A stretch of DNA of 64,000 bases from Arthrobacter sp. UNC362MFTsu5.1 (GTDB lineage: Bacteria > Actinomycetota > Actinomycetes > Actinomycetales > Micrococcaceae), in NCBI RefSeq assembly GCF_000685965.1, contig NZ_JMLE01000001.1, positions 310,001 to 374,000 of the forward strand, read 5' to 3'. Both the position numbers and the translations under genes were made by a program. The notes beneath the pieces were generated by a model. It searched no databases, was not told where the DNA came from, and saw only the letters and a list, made by a program, of their open reading frames with translations. Below are positions 9,246-19,670 of this stretch, piece by piece. Every line of letters starts with the position of its first letter. Positions within the stretch are counted from its first letter, which is position 1.

Positions 9246-9255
9246 GCTGAGTAGT

Positions 9256-11256
9256 CTAGCCGCCGTAGCGGGCCAGAGCCGCGCCGATCCAGTCACTGGC
9301 AGCCTCAGCCAGGCTGGCCGGCGCAAGGATACGGACGGCTCCGCCGTGCTGGGCGACGAACGTCGGTAGCCACCCGGTGCTGCCGAACCTGATTTCGGCC
9401 AGGACACCGCCGGTGGGGAGCGGAGCCGTCCGCTCCGAGTAGTAGTCGTCGGCGAGTCCTATGCCTTGTGGCGCCAGTTCCACGGTGACCAGAGTGTCGT
9501 CGTCGTTCGGGGTGAAGAGTTTCACCGGGAAGCCCTCTGCGGGCTTCGCCGCTTCGGTCACGGGCCGGCCGTTCGGTTCCAGGCTCTCGATGCGGTCCAG
9601 GCGGAAGTTCCGGAGCCCGTGTGCGCTGTGGCAGTAGGCCTCGAAATACCAGGTGTTGTCCAGCGAATAGAGCCGCAGCGGGTCGACGTCCCGCTCGGAC
9701 ATGGAGTCGCGTTGCGCGGAGAAGTAGGTGAGGTGCAACTGCCGGCCGTCCGCAATGGCCTGCCGGATCGTGGCAAGGTCCGCGGAATTCGCCGGACCCA
9801 CCTGCGGTCCGGCGATGGATGCTGCCTTCAGGCCCTCCTCCCCCGCGGCCGCCATCAGTTTCACCGTGACGGACTCCAGGGCGCTCCCCTCTGCGAGCTC
9901 AGGCAGGCCGTTGAGGGTCTCCAGGCCGGTCAGGAGTGCGCATGCCTCGTCCACCGTGAACCGGACCGGACGATTGAGGTCAAGGTCCTGGGTGATGTAG
10001 ACGTGGTCGTCCTCCCACTGAATGTCCAGGAGATCGTCCGGGTACCCCTCGGGCAGGCCGGAGCAGATCAGGATCCGCAGGTCGTCTTCCAGTTCCCTCC
10101 TGGTCACGCCGAAACTGGAAGCAACCTCAGTGATGTGCAGGCCCTGGTTGTGGACCAGGAACGGGACCAGCTGAAGCATCCGCTTGAGCTGGTCCTCGGA
10201 CGTTCGCTTCCGCGGGCGCTTCGCCGGGGCAGCTTCCGAGAAGGCGACCGCGGGCACCGGAGACGCCGCGAAGTCCGCTGCCGCCTGCAGCCTCCTCCGG
10301 ACTGCCGATACCAGTTCGTTCGGCGCACGAACCACCACGTTGGGCCCGTAGGAGGCGAGTTCCTCGCCCAGCACCTCAGCATCCCGGAAAGGGACGCTGA
10401 GCCGGTCCCACCCGGCGTCGGGCGCGTCCAGCGGCACGTCCGGCGGGGTGTGTGCGGCGGCTGCGGTGACGCGCTTGCGCAGGCCGAGCACCCTGCCTTC
10501 GGCCACGTCCACGACCGCGGACTGCACCGGCAGTTCGGGGAGGGAGTCCAGTTCCAGCCGGACGTTGAAGCCTTGGGGCCGCATGTAGTGGTCCTTGTCC
10601 AGGACGGCTACGGCGGACGTAAAACGGGAGAGCCGGAAGAAACGCTTCGCGTGACGGGCCCGGTCAAAGCCCACCAGGTACCACTGCCCGAAGCGGCTGC
10701 CCAGGCCCCAGGGCTCAACGGTCCGGGCCTCTTCACGGCCTGTGCTGCCGGCCAGGTAGGTGAAGCTGACGGGATGCTGGGCGTGCATCGCCCTGATCAG
10801 GTCCTCAAAGGCCTGGCCGGCTGGTTTGATCCGTGGCTGAACGCCGGCCGGGAGTTCGGCCTCCGTGAGGCCGCCGGCCGCCTGCAGCTTGCGCATGGCG
10901 TCTTGCGCCGCCGATCCGAGTGCGGCCTGCTCCCAGAGCTGGGCCGCCAGGATGAGCACCGTGCATTCGGCGGAGGTGAGGCTGACGTCGGGGAGCCGGT
11001 TGGACTCCTTGCCGATGCGGTAGCGCGTCGTGGCGGGATCGTCGGAGCCCCAGCCCTGGTCCATCACTGTTTCGACGTCGAAGCCGAACTGGCGGAGGTC
11101 GCTCTTGTCCCGCTCGAACATGCGGCCGAAGGCAACCTCGCTGCTGCTCGTGTCGTGGTACACCTTGTCGCGCAGTTCACTGCGCCGCAGGCCGTAGCGG
11201 GTGTTGAGGAGCGCGATGAGCAGGTTCAGGAGGCGTTCTGTACGTGAGGCGGACAC
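9256..11256 (-). CDS. pafBC: Fused PafB-PafC WYL-domain DNA-damage regulator
   Basis: A 666-residue transcription activator made of two tandem copies of a winged-helix, WYL and WCX unit. The first unit begins SASRTERLLNLLIALL, with WYL-type WYLVGFDRARHAKRFFRLSR. The second begins near EDQLKRMLQLVPFLVHN, with LRNFRLDRIESL. In mycobacteria PafB and PafC are separate proteins forming a heterodimer that drives the LexA-independent SOS response; fused forms are known in Arthrobacter. The frame is open further upstream, but GTG 11256 starts the fold and TAACGT (complement of 11264-11269) ends 7 nt before it, consistent with a leaderless mRNA. Confidence 0.93.
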   Translation of the reverse strand: MSASRTERLLNLLIALLNTRYGLRRSELRDKVYHDTSSSEVAFGRMFERDKSDLRQFGFDVETVMDQGWGSDDPATTRYRIGKESNRLPDVSLTSAECTVLILAAQLWEQAALGSAAQDAMRKLQAAGGLTEAELPAGVQPRIKPAGQAFEDLIRAMHAQHPVSFTYLAGSTGREEARTVEPWGLGSRFGQWYLVGFDRARHAKRFFRLSRFTSAVAVLDKDHYMRPQGFNVRLELDSLPELPVQSAVVDVAEGRVLGLRKRVTAAAAHTPPDVPLDAPDAGWDRLSVPFRDAEVLGEELASYGPNVVVRAPNELVSAVRRRLQAAADFAASPVPAVAFSEAAPAKRPRKRTSEDQLKRMLQLVPFLVHNQGLHITEVASSFGVTRRELEDDLRILICSGLPEGYPDDLLDIQWEDDHVYITQDLDLNRPVRFTVDEACALLTGLETLNGLPELAEGSALESVTVKLMAAAGEEGLKAASIAGPQVGPANSADLATIRQAIADGRQLHLTYFSAQRDSMSERDVDPLRLYSLDNTWYFEAYCHSAHGLRNFRLDRIESLEPNGRPVTEAAKPAEGFPVKLFTPNDDDTLVTVELAPQGIGLADDYYSERTAPLPTGGVLAEIRFGSTGWLPTFVAQHGGAVRILAPASLAEAASDWIGAALARYGG

Positions 11257-11295
11257 CTTGGCTACGTTACTAAAGCCGTTGCGCCTTAACGCCGA

Positions 11296-11341
11296 AAGCG
11301 CGGCAACAAACGGAAATTTCCTTCCGATTGTTACCGCGCTT
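11296..11341. promoter_or_regulatory. Long imperfect hairpin between the FKBP gene and pafBC
   Basis: The arms AAGCGCGG/CCGCGCTT, AACAA/TTGTT and CGGAA/TTCCG form an 18-bp stem broken by two single mismatches, with a 6-nt loop. On the minus strand it lies after the FKBP stop and just upstream of the predicted pafBC promoter. It could be a terminator that separates pafBC from the proteasome genes, or a regulatory site; there is only a short TTT tail. Confidence 0.6.
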
Positions 11342-11378
11342 CCTAGGCGTGTCCGGCTGGTGCCGGGCCGTCGTCCGT

Positions 11379-11774
11379 TTAGCGGACTCCGACGAGGTCC
11401 ACAACGAAGATCAGTGCTTCGTTGGGTCCGATCGCTCCGCCGGCACCGCGGGAACCGTAGGCGAGCTCGGAGGGGATTTCCAGGCGGCGGCGGCCGCCGA
11501 CCTTCATGCCCAGCAGGCCCTGGTCCCAGCCCTGGATGACCTGGCCAACGCCAACGCGGAAGTCCAGTGGTGCACCGCGGCCCCACGACGCGTCGAATTC
11601 TTCGCCGGTGGACCAGGCGACTCCGACATAGTGGGTGGAGACGGTGTCGCCCGGCTTGGCCTCGGCTCCGTCGCCCTCAATGAGGTCGGTGATCACCAGT
11701 TCGGTGGGGACATCCCCCTCGGGGAAGTCAATTTCCGGCTTCTGGCGGTCGAAATTGCGCTGTCCAAATGACAT
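11379..11774 (-). CDS. FKBP-type peptidyl-prolyl cis-trans isomerase (cytoplasmic)
   Basis: A 131-residue single-domain FKBP that catalyses proline isomerisation. Family marks are THYVGVAWSTGEEFDASW, VGQVIQGWDQGLLGMKVGG and IPSELAYGSRGAGG, and the protein ends FVVDLVGV. There is no signal peptide, in contrast to the lipoprotein paralogue 43 bp upstream. The start ATG has AAGGAG 6 nt before it; a longer open frame upstream overlaps the paralogue and is not used. Confidence 0.95.
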   Translation of the reverse strand: MSFGQRNFDRQKPEIDFPEGDVPTELVITDLIEGDGAEAKPGDTVSTHYVGVAWSTGEEFDASWGRGAPLDFRVGVGQVIQGWDQGLLGMKVGGRRRLEIPSELAYGSRGAGGAIGPNEALIFVVDLVGVR

Positions 11775-11817
11775 GTTTGCTCCTTCTTGGTTTGGGTTGG
11801 CTTGGAAGTTGGGTGGC

Positions 11818-12747
11818 TTACTTGACGCCGAGGATATCGACGACGAACACCAGATCGCCCTTGGCTTCGCCCTGTCCGGCGTCACCGTAGGCGAGGTCCT
11901 TCGGGATGACCAGGAGGACACGGGAGCCCACGGTCTTGCCGGCGAGGCCCTGGGTCCAGCCCTTGATAACGCCGGTCAGCGGGAAGCTGGCTTTTTCGCC
12001 GCGGTCGAAGCTGGAATCAAACTTGGTTCCGCCGTTGAGGGTGACGCCCACGTAGTTGACGGTCAGCGTGTCGGTTTCCTTGACGGCCGGACCGGTGCCC
12101 TTGATCAGGTCCTGCGAGACGAGGGCTGTCGGTGCCTTGACACCGTCGACCGAGATCTCCGGGATTCCCTTGTCGTTTTCCTTGACGGTCGGCAGTCCGG
12201 CGGGCGGCGTGACCGTCTCACCCTCCGGCTTGTCCAGCACCTTCGGGGCGTCCTTGGCGGCGAGCACCTTCACAACAAGCAGCTGCGTGGGGCCGGCCTC
12301 GGTGCCTCCCTGGGCGGCCTGGCCCGGCACGGCAAGGGCAAGCTGCGAACCGATTTTGGCGCCAACAAAGGCGTTGTAGATCACGGCGTTGCCGGTCTTG
12401 AGGGCGTCGTTCAGCTCAAGCGGCTCGGGGTCCTTGGCAAAGGTGTCCTCGAGCGTGCTGCCGTCCTTGCCGCTGACGGCGAGGATGGAGATGTCGGCGA
12501 TCTGGTTGGCCTTCAGGCGCTCTCCGGTACCCTCGGTGACCACCTTCACGGTGGGTTCCTTCACGTCCAGGGGCTTGTCGAATTCGACGCCAGGTGCCTT
12601 CTTGTCCCCGTTGTCCGTAAGCTTCAGGGAGTCGAGCTTGGCGGTCTCGCCAGCAGACTGGCTGGTGGGTTCCGGGGCTGCAGGCGATCCGCCGCAGGCG
12701 GTGATCAGCAGCAGTCCGGGAATGAGAATTGCTAGTAGTCGGCGCAC
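11818..12747 (-). CDS. FKBP-type isomerase lipoprotein
   Basis: A 309-residue exported protein. The N-terminus VRRLLAILIPGLLLITACGG is a lipoprotein signal with lipobox LITAC, so the mature protein starts at that Cys and is membrane-anchored on the outer face. A linker is followed by a degenerate FKBP-like module (about 75-180), then a complete FKBP domain (about 210-309) with NYVGVTLNGGTKFDSS, GVIKGWTQGLAGK and IPKDLAYGD. The GTG start at 12747 is set by the signal peptide; its ribosome binding site is weak. It probably helps folding of exported proteins. Confidence 0.9.
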   Translation of the reverse strand: MRRLLAILIPGLLLITACGGSPAAPEPTSQSAGETAKLDSLKLTDNGDKKAPGVEFDKPLDVKEPTVKVVTEGTGERLKANQIADISILAVSGKDGSTLEDTFAKDPEPLELNDALKTGNAVIYNAFVGAKIGSQLALAVPGQAAQGGTEAGPTQLLVVKVLAAKDAPKVLDKPEGETVTPPAGLPTVKENDKGIPEISVDGVKAPTALVSQDLIKGTGPAVKETDTLTVNYVGVTLNGGTKFDSSFDRGEKASFPLTGVIKGWTQGLAGKTVGSRVLLVIPKDLAYGDAGQGEAKGDLVFVVDILGVK

Positions 12748-12858
12748 GTAAGAACTTTCGTCGGGGCAAGATGGATGCGTTGCCGCGAGTGGTGCGCGCG
12801 GCAACGCAGTCGGGGCCGGATAAACGGCCCCATCCAGAATAGCCCCTGAAGCTGGGTA

Positions 12859-14223
12859 TCAGCCCATAGAGTCCAGCAGGGCGTCCACCCGCTCGTCCAC
12901 GTTGCGGAACGGATCCTTGCACAGGATGGTCTGGTGGGCCCGGTCGTTCAGCTTCAGATGCACCCAGTCAACGGTGTAGTCGCGGCCCAGTTCCTGGGCG
13001 CGGCGGACAAAGTCGCCCCGGAGCTTGGCGCGGGTGGTCTGCGGCGGCGCATCGACGGCGTCCTTGACGGCTGTGTCGTCCACCACCCGGCGGACGGCTC
13101 CCCTGGACTGCAGCAGGTAGTAGAGCCCGCGCGTGCGCGAAATGTCGTGGTAGGTGAGGTCCAGCTGGGCGATCCTCGGCGCGTCCAGGCCGAGTCCGTG
13201 CCGGTTGCGGTAGCTGTCCATCAGCTTCTTCTTGATGGCCCAGTCGATCTCGGTGTCGATCGTGCTGGTGTCCCCGCTCTCGATGGCAGTGAGCGTCCGT
13301 TCCCACAGGTCCAGGATGAGGGGCACGTGCTGGTTGTGTGCGCCGTTTTCGGCGACGAACGACGTCACTTTGTTCAGGTACTCGCGCTGGATCTCCAGCG
13401 CCGTCAACTGCCGTCCGTTGGCAAGCCGGATGAGCGCCCTGCCGCTGAGGTCGTGGGAGATCTCGCGGATGCTGCGGATCGGATTCTCCATCCGCATGTC
13501 CCGCATGATCACGCCCGCCTCGATCATCCGAAGGATCAGGTCCACGGTGCCGACTTTCATCAGGGCCGTGGTTTCGGACATGTTGGAGTCACCCACGATC
13601 ACGTGGAGGCGGCGGTAAAATTCCGCGTCTGCGTGCGGCTCGTCCCGGGTGTTGATGATGGGACGCGACCGGGTGGTGGCCGACGAAACGCCTTCCCAGA
13701 TGTGGTCCGCGCGCTGCGAAAAAGCGAAGGTGGCGCCGTGCGGGGTCTTGAGGATCTTTCCGGCACCGGCGATCAGCTGGCGTGTCACCAGGAAGGGAAT
13801 CAGGATCTCCGCCAGCCTCGAGAATTCTCCGCGGCGGGGTATGAGGTAGTTCTCATGGCTGCCGTAGGAATTGCCTGCGGAGTCGGTGTTGTTCTTGAAG
13901 AGGTAGACCGTGCCGTTGAACCCTTCGGCGGCAAGTCGTTCCTGTGCCTCGTCCACGAGGTCGTCCAGGATGAGTTCGCCTGCGCGGTCATGGGCGATCA
14001 ACTGCGCCAGGTCATCACATTCGGCGGTTGCGTACTCGGGGTGGGACCCCACATCGAGGTACAGCCGGGAACCGTTGGTCAAGAAGACATTGGATGATCG
14101 TCCCCAGCTGACCACCTTGCGGAAGAGGTAGCGTGCCACCTCCTCAGGTGCGAGCGGACGCGAGTCGGGGCTCGAGTATGAGATCCCGAACTCGGTTTCA
14201 ATGCCGAAAATTCGCTTGTCCAT
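12859..14223 (-). CDS. pafA: Pup-protein ligase PafA
   Basis: A 454-residue glutamine-synthetase-fold ligase that uses ATP to join the C-terminal Glu of Pup to substrate lysines. It begins [16 protein letters not shown], with the metal/ATP-binding Glu cluster. [15 protein letters not shown] contains Asp57, matching the catalytic base of mycobacterial Paf[10 protein letters not shown] and the [20 protein letters not shown] segment are family signatures. It starts 1 bp after the prcA stop, so prcB-prcA-pafA is translationally tight. Confidence 0.97.
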   Translation of the reverse strand: MDKRIFGIETEFGISYSSPDSRPLAPEEVARYLFRKVVSWGRSSNVFLTNGSRLYLDVGSHPEYATAECDDLAQLIAHDRAGELILDDLVDEAQERLAAEGFNGTVYLFKNNTDSAGNSYGSHENYLIPRRGEFSRLAEILIPFLVTRQLIAGAGKILKTPHGATFAFSQRADHIWEGVSSATTRSRPIINTRDEPHADAEFYRRLHVIVGDSNMSETTALMKVGTVDLILRMIEAGVIMRDMRMENPIRSIREISHDLSGRALIRLANGRQLTALEIQREYLNKVTSFVAENGAHNQHVPLILDLWERTLTAIESGDTSTIDTEIDWAIKKKLMDSYRNRHGLGLDAPRIAQLDLTYHDISRTRGLYYLLQSRGAVRRVVDDTAVKDAVDAPPQTTRAKLRGDFVRRAQELGRDYTVDWVHLKLNDRAHQTILCKDPFRNVDERVDALLDSMG

Positions 14224-14224
14224 T

Positions 14225-14932
14225 TCAGTTCTCCTCAGACAACAGGGCGGCGATTTCGTCGTCGTCGAGGCGCCGGAAAGCCCGCCGGGATCCCCGGGTG
14301 CTCTCTGAGGCGCGGTCCAGTACCGCCACTTCCAAGGCTGACGCCGGCAATTCGCCGGCCTCCTTGTCGGTGACGAGGCCCTTCATAGCGAGCCTGATGG
14401 CACCGGCGAAGTTCAATTCCCGCTGCCACCCGCCCTCGACGGTTTCGGCGACTTTGTCGGCCTGGCCGCCCATCACAATAAAGCGCTTTTCGTCGGCGAT
14501 CGACCCGTCGAACGTCAGCCGGTACAGGTGGTCGTCCGCCGAGTTGCCGCCGACTTCCACCACAGCGAGCTCAACTTCGAACGGCTTCTGCTCGGCCGTA
14601 AACACGGCGCCGAGGCTTTGCGCGTAGACGCTGGCCAGTCCCCTGGCGGTGACGTCTTCCCGGTCATAGGAGTAGCCGCGGACGTCCGCGTACCGGACAC
14701 CCGCCTGGCGCAGGCTCTCGAACTCGTTGTACTTGCCGACGGCGGCGAAAGCGATTTTGTCGTAGATCTCCCCGATTTTGTGCAGCGACGGCGACGGATT
14801 CTCCGCAACGAGTGCAATCCCCTCTTCGCAGCTGATCACCACGACGGAGCGGCCCCGGGCAATTCCCTTCCGTGCGAAATCCGCACGGTCCTTCATCAGC
14901 TGTTCGGGCGACACATAAAACTGTTGAGTCAT
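14225..14932 (-). CDS. prcA: 20S proteasome alpha subunit PrcA
   Basis: A 235-residue alpha subunit that forms the outer rings and gate of the bacterial 20S proteasome and docks the ATPase ARC. It begins [23 protein letters not shown], the usual gating N-terminus of actinobacterial PrcA. No catalytic Thr is expected. The start ATG has GGGAGG 6-7 nt upstream inside the end of prcB; the genes are separated by 1 bp. A longer open frame upstream is a prcB shadow. Confidence 0.97.
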   Translation of the reverse strand: MTQQFYVSPEQLMKDRADFARKGIARGRSVVVISCEEGIALVAENPSPSLHKIGEIYDKIAFAAVGKYNEFESLRQAGVRYADVRGYSYDREDVTARGLASVYAQSLGAVFTAEQKPFEVELAVVEVGGNSADDHLYRLTFDGSIADEKRFIVMGGQADKVAETVEGGWQRELNFAGAIRLAMKGLVTDKEAGELPASALEVAVLDRASESTRGSRRAFRRLDDDEIAALLSEEN

Positions 14933-14933
14933 A

Positions 14934-15761
14934 TCAGGCCTCCCGCCGTGCAGCAGTTCTGGCCTCGATGATGGTGCCCGCAACGGCCGCCAGATCATGT
15001 TCGGGGATGCGCCTGGCGCCTGTCCGGCCCACGGTGTAGACAACCGGCCACAATTGCCGGACGGGGTCCGGCCCGCCGGTTGCCGAGTCGTCATCGGCCG
15101 CGTCGTACAGCGCTTCAACGGCCACGGCGACCGCCTCGGCTTCGGTAAGTCCTGGCCGCCAGAGTTTCTTCAGGGCTCCGCGGGCAAACATGGAACCGGA
15201 ACCCACGGCGTGGTGTTCCTGCTCCTCATATCGTCCGCCGGTGACGTCGTAGGAAAACAGGCGGCCGGTGCCCGCCGGCAGGTCGAAGCCGGCGAAGAGC
15301 GGCACCACGGCCAGGCCCTGCATGGCCATGGGCAGGTTTCCGCGGATCATCGCGCCGAGCCGGTTGGCTTTGCCCTCCAGGCTCAGCAGCGTTCCTTCGA
15401 TCTTTTCGTAGTGTTCCAGCTCCACCTGGAACAACCGCGTCAGGTCGATGGCGATGCCTGCGGTGCCGGCAATTCCCAGCACCGAGTACCGGTCGGCCGG
15501 GAAGACCTTTTCAATGTGCCTGCTCGCGATGATGTTCCCCATCGTGGCGCGGCGGTCGCCGGCCATCAGGACGCCGCCGCCGTATGTCAGCGAGACGATG
15601 GTGGTGGCGTGCGGCACCTGCAGCGGCTGTGAAGCGGCGCCGGCCGAAACGGCAGGCAACGGCTGATTGAAGGGCAGTAAGCCGGGCCTGTTGCGTTGGA
15701 GGTGTTCAGTGAATGATGACGTCGCGTTGGCAGCTACCTGGTTGGCTGTGGTGTCCTGCAC
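14934..15761 (-). CDS. prcB: 20S proteasome beta subunit PrcB
   Basis: A 275-residue precursor of the proteolytic subunit. A propeptide of about 52 residues ends at VPHA; cleavage should expose Thr53 of [19 protein letters not shown] as the N-terminal nucleophile. The Asp and Lys partners of the threonine-protease site follow in GDRRAT and later segments. The GTG start has AAGGAG 8 nt upstream. It lies 87 bp after pup and immediately before prcA. Confidence 0.97.
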   Translation of the reverse strand: MQDTTANQVAANATSSFTEHLQRNRPGLLPFNQPLPAVSAGAASQPLQVPHATTIVSLTYGGGVLMAGDRRATMGNIIASRHIEKVFPADRYSVLGIAGTAGIAIDLTRLFQVELEHYEKIEGTLLSLEGKANRLGAMIRGNLPMAMQGLAVVPLFAGFDLPAGTGRLFSYDVTGGRYEEQEHHAVGSGSMFARGALKKLWRPGLTEAEAVAVAVEALYDAADDDSATGGPDPVRQLWPVVYTVGRTGARRIPEHDLAAVAGTIIEARTAARREA

Positions 15762-15848
15762 TGATGCACTCCTTCAACGTGGTGGGTCAACGTCTCTTCG
15801 GCCGTCCGGGCTGCCGTCCCTCCGGTTCAGGCGAGGGCAGCCTGGGCC

Positions 15849-16052
15849 CTACTGGCCGCCTTTTTGGACGAAGGCCCGGACGAATTCTTCGGCATTGGAT
15901 TCGAGTACGCCGTCGATTTCATCCAGAAGATCGTCCACACCCTGGGTGGCTGCCGATGCCTGGGCATCCCCGGATGCGGGCGGCGTGGCGGGGGCGTCGT
16001 CTTCGAATTCGTCATCGCGTGACTGCGGCTGCTGCTGCTCCTGGCCTGCCAT
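15849..16052 (-). CDS. pup: Prokaryotic ubiquitin-like protein Pup
   Basis: A 67-residue, mostly disordered modifier. The C-terminal half ESNAEEFVRAFVQKGGQ is the conserved helix that binds the coiled coil of ARC. It ends in GGQ, so Dop must deamidate the last Gln to Glu before PafA can attach it. The N-terminal half is Gln/Asp/Pro/Ala-rich. The ATG has AAGGAG at optimal distance. It sits between dop and prcB. Confidence 0.97.
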   Translation of the reverse strand: MAGQEQQQPQSRDDEFEDDAPATPPASGDAQASAATQGVDDLLDEIDGVLESNAEEFVRAFVQKGGQ

Positions 16053-16136
16053 TTCCTTCTCCTTCTATCCGTCCCCGATGAGAGGGGACATCCTGTAAGC
16101 CCCATATTGCCACGCCTTTTGCCGTGGTGGGGTGCT

Positions 16137-17756
16137 TTATGCCGGTGGCGGAGGCGGAGTTTGTCCGAGCAATTCGGCCAGGAACGATCCGGCGTCCCTG
16201 TGCCTCGCGAACAGGCCTCCGGTGAGGGCCTCCGTTCCCCTCAACGGCTCGCGGGTGGGCACGCGCTGGAGGCGTCCGTGGCCGGGGACATCGAAGATCA
16301 CCGAGTCCCAGCTGGCGCCCACAACGTCTTTGCTGAAGCTGCTGACGCAGCGCCCCCGGAAGAACGCGCGCGTGTCCGACGGCGGTTCCGTCACCGCACG
16401 CGCGATCGTTTCGTCGTCGACGATCCTGTCCATGCGGCCCCTGGCAAGCATCCGGTGGTAGAGCCCCTTTTCCGGCCGGACGTCTGCCCACTGCAGGTCC
16501 ACCAGCCCCAGCCGGGCGTCGTTCCACTCCAGTCCGTCCCGCTGCCGGTATCCGTCCAGCAGGGAAAGCTTGGCCAGCCACTCCACGGAGGAGGCGGCGG
16601 CCGGCCGGTTGCTGTCGAGATCGGTCAGTGTTGCCGCCCAGCGTTCCAGGAGGGCGTGGGTATGTCCGTCTCCGTCCACGGCATCGCCCACTCCCGTGTC
16701 CTGGGCGAGCTTCGCGGCGGCTTCGTAGTAGATCCACTGCAGGTCCAGGGCCGTGACCCGTCGTCCATCCAGAAGCCGGAGGGTGGCCGTCAGTGAAGTG
16801 TCGTGGCTGACGGCCTGGAGGGCAGCCACCGGTTCGTGGACTTCGACGCGCGGAGCGAGCCCGGCCTCGATCAGGCTGAGCACCATTGCGGTGGTGCCGA
16901 ACTTCAGGTAATTGGCCACCTGGCTGAGGTTCGCATCGCCGATGATCACATGCAGCCGGCGGTACTTGTCCGCCGTGGCGTGCGGTTCGTCCCGGGTGTT
17001 GATGATGGGCCGGCGGATGGTGGTCTCCAGGCCCACCTCCGCCTCGAAGAAATCGGCCCGCTGGCTGATCTGGTACCCCGGGCGGGAGCTGTCCTGGCCT
17101 ATGCCCACGCGGCCGGCGCCGCACATGATCTGGCGCGTGATGAAGAACGGCGTCAACCCGCGGACAATGTCGCCAAAGGGGACCACGCGCGGCATGAGGT
17201 AGTTCTCGTGCGAGCCGTAGGACACCGACTTGTTGTCGGTGTTGTTCTTGTAGAGGTTCACCGGCGGCAGTTGCGGGTCGGCTGCCATCCTGCGCACCGC
17301 GGAGAGTGCCACAACGTCCCCGGCAGCGTCCCATGTGACCGCGTCCGCGGGACTCGTGACCTCGGGGCTGGAATATTCGGGATGCGCGTGGTCCACGTAC
17401 AGGCGCGCGCCGTTGCCCAGCACCATATTCATCAGGAGCGAGCCGGTTTCGTCCTCGCCGTCCTGCTCCAGTTCTTCCCGTCCGTAGGCCAGTGCCACCG
17501 CCTCGGCATCCAGAACCGGCGGCTGGTCCGTCAGCTGGCTGGGGTCTGCCTGGTTCCTTTCCAGGGTCCAGCCGCGGGCATCATGCAGCGGTTCCTCGTC
17601 GGTGTAGTCCCACCGGGTTTCCGCGCCGCCGGCGGCCCGCTGGCGGGTCAGCTGGGCGTAGGCCTGGATCACCCGGGCGGACATCATCGTGGCGTTGGCG
17701 CCGGGCGCCGACGGTGCGTGGATGCCGTATTCGGTTTCTGATCCCATCACCCGCAT
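16137..17756 (-). CDS. dop: Pup deamidase/depupylase Dop
   Basis: A 539-residue PafA paralogue that deamidates Pup-Gln and removes Pup from substrates. It begins MRVMGSETEYGIH, contains the Dop-specific long loop between about residues 55 and 110, and has ARLYVDHAHPEYSSPE with Asp122 at the catalytic position. [21 protein letters not shown] is diagnostic. ATG 17756 starts at the family-typical position. A GTG at 17810 overlaps the arc stop as GTGA and would add 18 residues; it has no ribosome binding site and is less likely. Confidence 0.94.
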   Translation of the reverse strand: MRVMGSETEYGIHAPSAPGANATMMSARVIQAYAQLTRQRAAGGAETRWDYTDEEPLHDARGWTLERNQADPSQLTDQPPVLDAEAVALAYGREELEQDGEDETGSLLMNMVLGNGARLYVDHAHPEYSSPEVTSPADAVTWDAAGDVVALSAVRRMAADPQLPPVNLYKNNTDNKSVSYGSHENYLMPRVVPFGDIVRGLTPFFITRQIMCGAGRVGIGQDSSRPGYQISQRADFFEAEVGLETTIRRPIINTRDEPHATADKYRRLHVIIGDANLSQVANYLKFGTTAMVLSLIEAGLAPRVEVHEPVAALQAVSHDTSLTATLRLLDGRRVTALDLQWIYYEAAAKLAQDTGVGDAVDGDGHTHALLERWAATLTDLDSNRPAAASSVEWLAKLSLLDGYRQRDGLEWNDARLGLVDLQWADVRPEKGLYHRMLARGRMDRIVDDETIARAVTEPPSDTRAFFRGRCVSSFSKDVVGASWDSVIFDVPGHGRLQRVPTREPLRGTEALTGGLFARHRDAGSFLAELLGQTPPPPPA

Positions 17757-17806
17757 TGCCCCGCCTGCAGGGAGCGGGCTGCCCGGTGCTCCTCCGCTGC
17801 GGGCCG

Positions 17807-19591
17807 TCACAGGTACTGGCCCGTGTTGGGCATTGTCTCGATGGACTTACCGGGCTCCTGTCCTGCCTTGCCCTGGACGATGGTGCGGATGTAGGTGATG
17901 CGCTCACCCTTCTTGCCTGAGATGCGTGCCCAGTCATCCGGGTTGGTGGTGTTGGGCATGTCCTCATGTTCACGGAATTCGTCGACGACGGCGCGCAGCA
18001 GGTGGTCGATGCGAAGGCCCTTTTGCTGTGTGGTCAGGAGGTCCTTGATGGCGTACTTCTTGGCACGGTCCACGACGTTCTGCACCACTGCGCCGGAGTT
18101 GAAGTCCTTGAAGTAGAGCATCTCGGTGTCCCCGTTGGCGTACGTCACCTCAAGGTACTCGTTGGACTTCTCGGTGGAGTACATCGCTTCAACGGTGCGC
18201 TGGATCATGGCATCGACGGTTTCCTGCACGTCGCCGCCGTGTTCGGCGAGGTCGGACTCGTGGAACGGCAGGTCCGTGGTGATGTACTTGTAGAAGATGT
18301 CGGCTGCGGCTTCCGCATCCGGACGCTGGATCTTGACCTTGACGTCCAGCCGGCCGGGGCGCAGGATGGCCGGGTCGATCATGTCCTCGCGGTTGGACGC
18401 ACCGATGACAATGACGTTGTCCAGGCGTTCAACACCGTCGATCTCGCTCAGGAGCTGGGGCACGATGGTGGTTTCGACGTCGGAGGAAATGCCGGTGCCG
18501 CGGGTGCGGAACAGCGAGTCCATCTCGTCAAAGAACACGACGACGGGGCTGCCGTCCGATGCCTTCTCCCGTGCACGGGAGAAGATCAGGCGGATGTGCC
18601 GCTCCGTTTCGCCCACGTATTTGTCCAGCAGTTCCGGGCCCTTGATGTTGAGGAAGTAGCTCTTGAGGTCCACGTTCCCGGTCCGCTCCGCTGCCCGCGC
18701 GGCCAGTGAATTGGCCACCGCCTTGGCGATCAGCGTCTTGCCGCATCCCGGCGGACCGTAGAGGAGGATTCCCTTGGGAGCCTTCAGGCCGTGTTCGCGG
18801 TAGAGGTCCGGGTGCAGGAACGGAAGCTCGACGGCATCCCGGATCTGCTCAATCTGCGGGCCCAGGCCGCCGATGTCCTCGTAGGTGATGTCCGGGACCT
18901 CTTCGAGTACCAGGTTTTCCACCTCGGAGCGCGGAACCTTCTCCAGGGCATACCCCGTCCGGGAATCGATGGACAGGGCGTCGCCGACGCGGAGCTTCTC
19001 CGACATCAGTGCCCCCGAGAGGCGGATGACGCGTTCCTCGTCAGCGCGGCCCACCACCAGGGCACGGTCCGTGCCCAGCATTTCCTTGAGCGTGACCAGT
19101 TCTCCGGCGCGTTCGTAGCCGAGGCCGGCCACCACCAGCAAGGCTTCGTTGAGGAGGACTTCCTGCCCCACGGCTAGCTGGTTCATGTTCACGAGCGGGC
19201 TCACCCCCACGCGCATTTTGCGGCCGGCGTTGAAGATGTCCACCGATTCTTCCGTCGCGGCCTGCCCGCTGTTGCCGGCAGTGGGCTGCCGTTTAGGGTT
19301 CAGCTGCAGAATGGTGCCAAAGCTGTAGGGCGGCTGGCCCTCCTGGTCCAGGGCGTTCTTAAGACGCAGGATTTCCGCCTTCGCGGTTTCCAGCATGCCC
19401 ACCAGTTTTGAATTGTTCTGCGTCGCGGCAGCAAGCTGGCGGTCTATGTGCCGCAGTTTGTCCCGGAGGATGTTCACTTGCCGGTCTGCAACTGAGAGTT
19501 CGTTGGCCACATAGCGGGCATTCTCAGGTTCCACAGCCCCTGCGGCCTCGTCCGGTGTCCATGAGGAGTCGTTGTTCGGAGTTTCCATCAT
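17807..19591 (-). CDS. arc: Proteasome-associated AAA+ ATPase ARC/Mpa
   Basis: A 594-residue hexameric unfoldase that captures pupylated proteins and feeds them to the 20S proteasome. It has an N-terminal coiled coil (about 25-85) that binds Pup, tandem OB domains (about 90-230), and one AAA+ domain with Walker A GPPGCGKT (279-286) and Walker [10 protein letters not shown]. The C-terminus GQYL, with penultimate Tyr, is the docking tail for the PrcA ring. Start ATG follows GGAAGGGG. It is followed by dop on the same strand. Confidence 0.97.
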   Translation of the reverse strand: MMETPNNDSSWTPDEAAGAVEPENARYVANELSVADRQVNILRDKLRHIDRQLAAATQNNSKLVGMLETAKAEILRLKNALDQEGQPPYSFGTILQLNPKRQPTAGNSGQAATEESVDIFNAGRKMRVGVSPLVNMNQLAVGQEVLLNEALLVVAGLGYERAGELVTLKEMLGTDRALVVGRADEERVIRLSGALMSEKLRVGDALSIDSRTGYALEKVPRSEVENLVLEEVPDITYEDIGGLGPQIEQIRDAVELPFLHPDLYREHGLKAPKGILLYGPPGCGKTLIAKAVANSLAARAAERTGNVDLKSYFLNIKGPELLDKYVGETERHIRLIFSRAREKASDGSPVVVFFDEMDSLFRTRGTGISSDVETTIVPQLLSEIDGVERLDNVIVIGASNREDMIDPAILRPGRLDVKVKIQRPDAEAAADIFYKYITTDLPFHESDLAEHGGDVQETVDAMIQRTVEAMYSTEKSNEYLEVTYANGDTEMLYFKDFNSGAVVQNVVDRAKKYAIKDLLTTQQKGLRIDHLLRAVVDEFREHEDMPNTTNPDDWARISGKKGERITYIRTIVQGKAGQEPGKSIETMPNTGQYL

Positions 19592-19670
19592 GCATCAGCC
19601 CCTTCCTGCGCTTCTATTAAGACCATAGCCCCAAGAAGCCGGGTACTGCGGGAGACATCCGAAATACGGA

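Noticed and set aside
9466..11247. A 593-codon plus-strand frame
   Set aside because: It is the antisense shadow of pafBC, a common effect of GC-rich codon use, with no recognisable domain.
12934..14097. A 387-codon plus-strand frame opposite pafA
   Set aside because: Antisense shadow of a conserved gene; no ribosome binding site or domain.
17757..17810. GTG start of dop overlapping the arc stop (GTGA)
   Set aside because: The coupling is attractive, but there is no ribosome binding site and homologues begin at MRxMGxExEYG. Kept only as an alternative.
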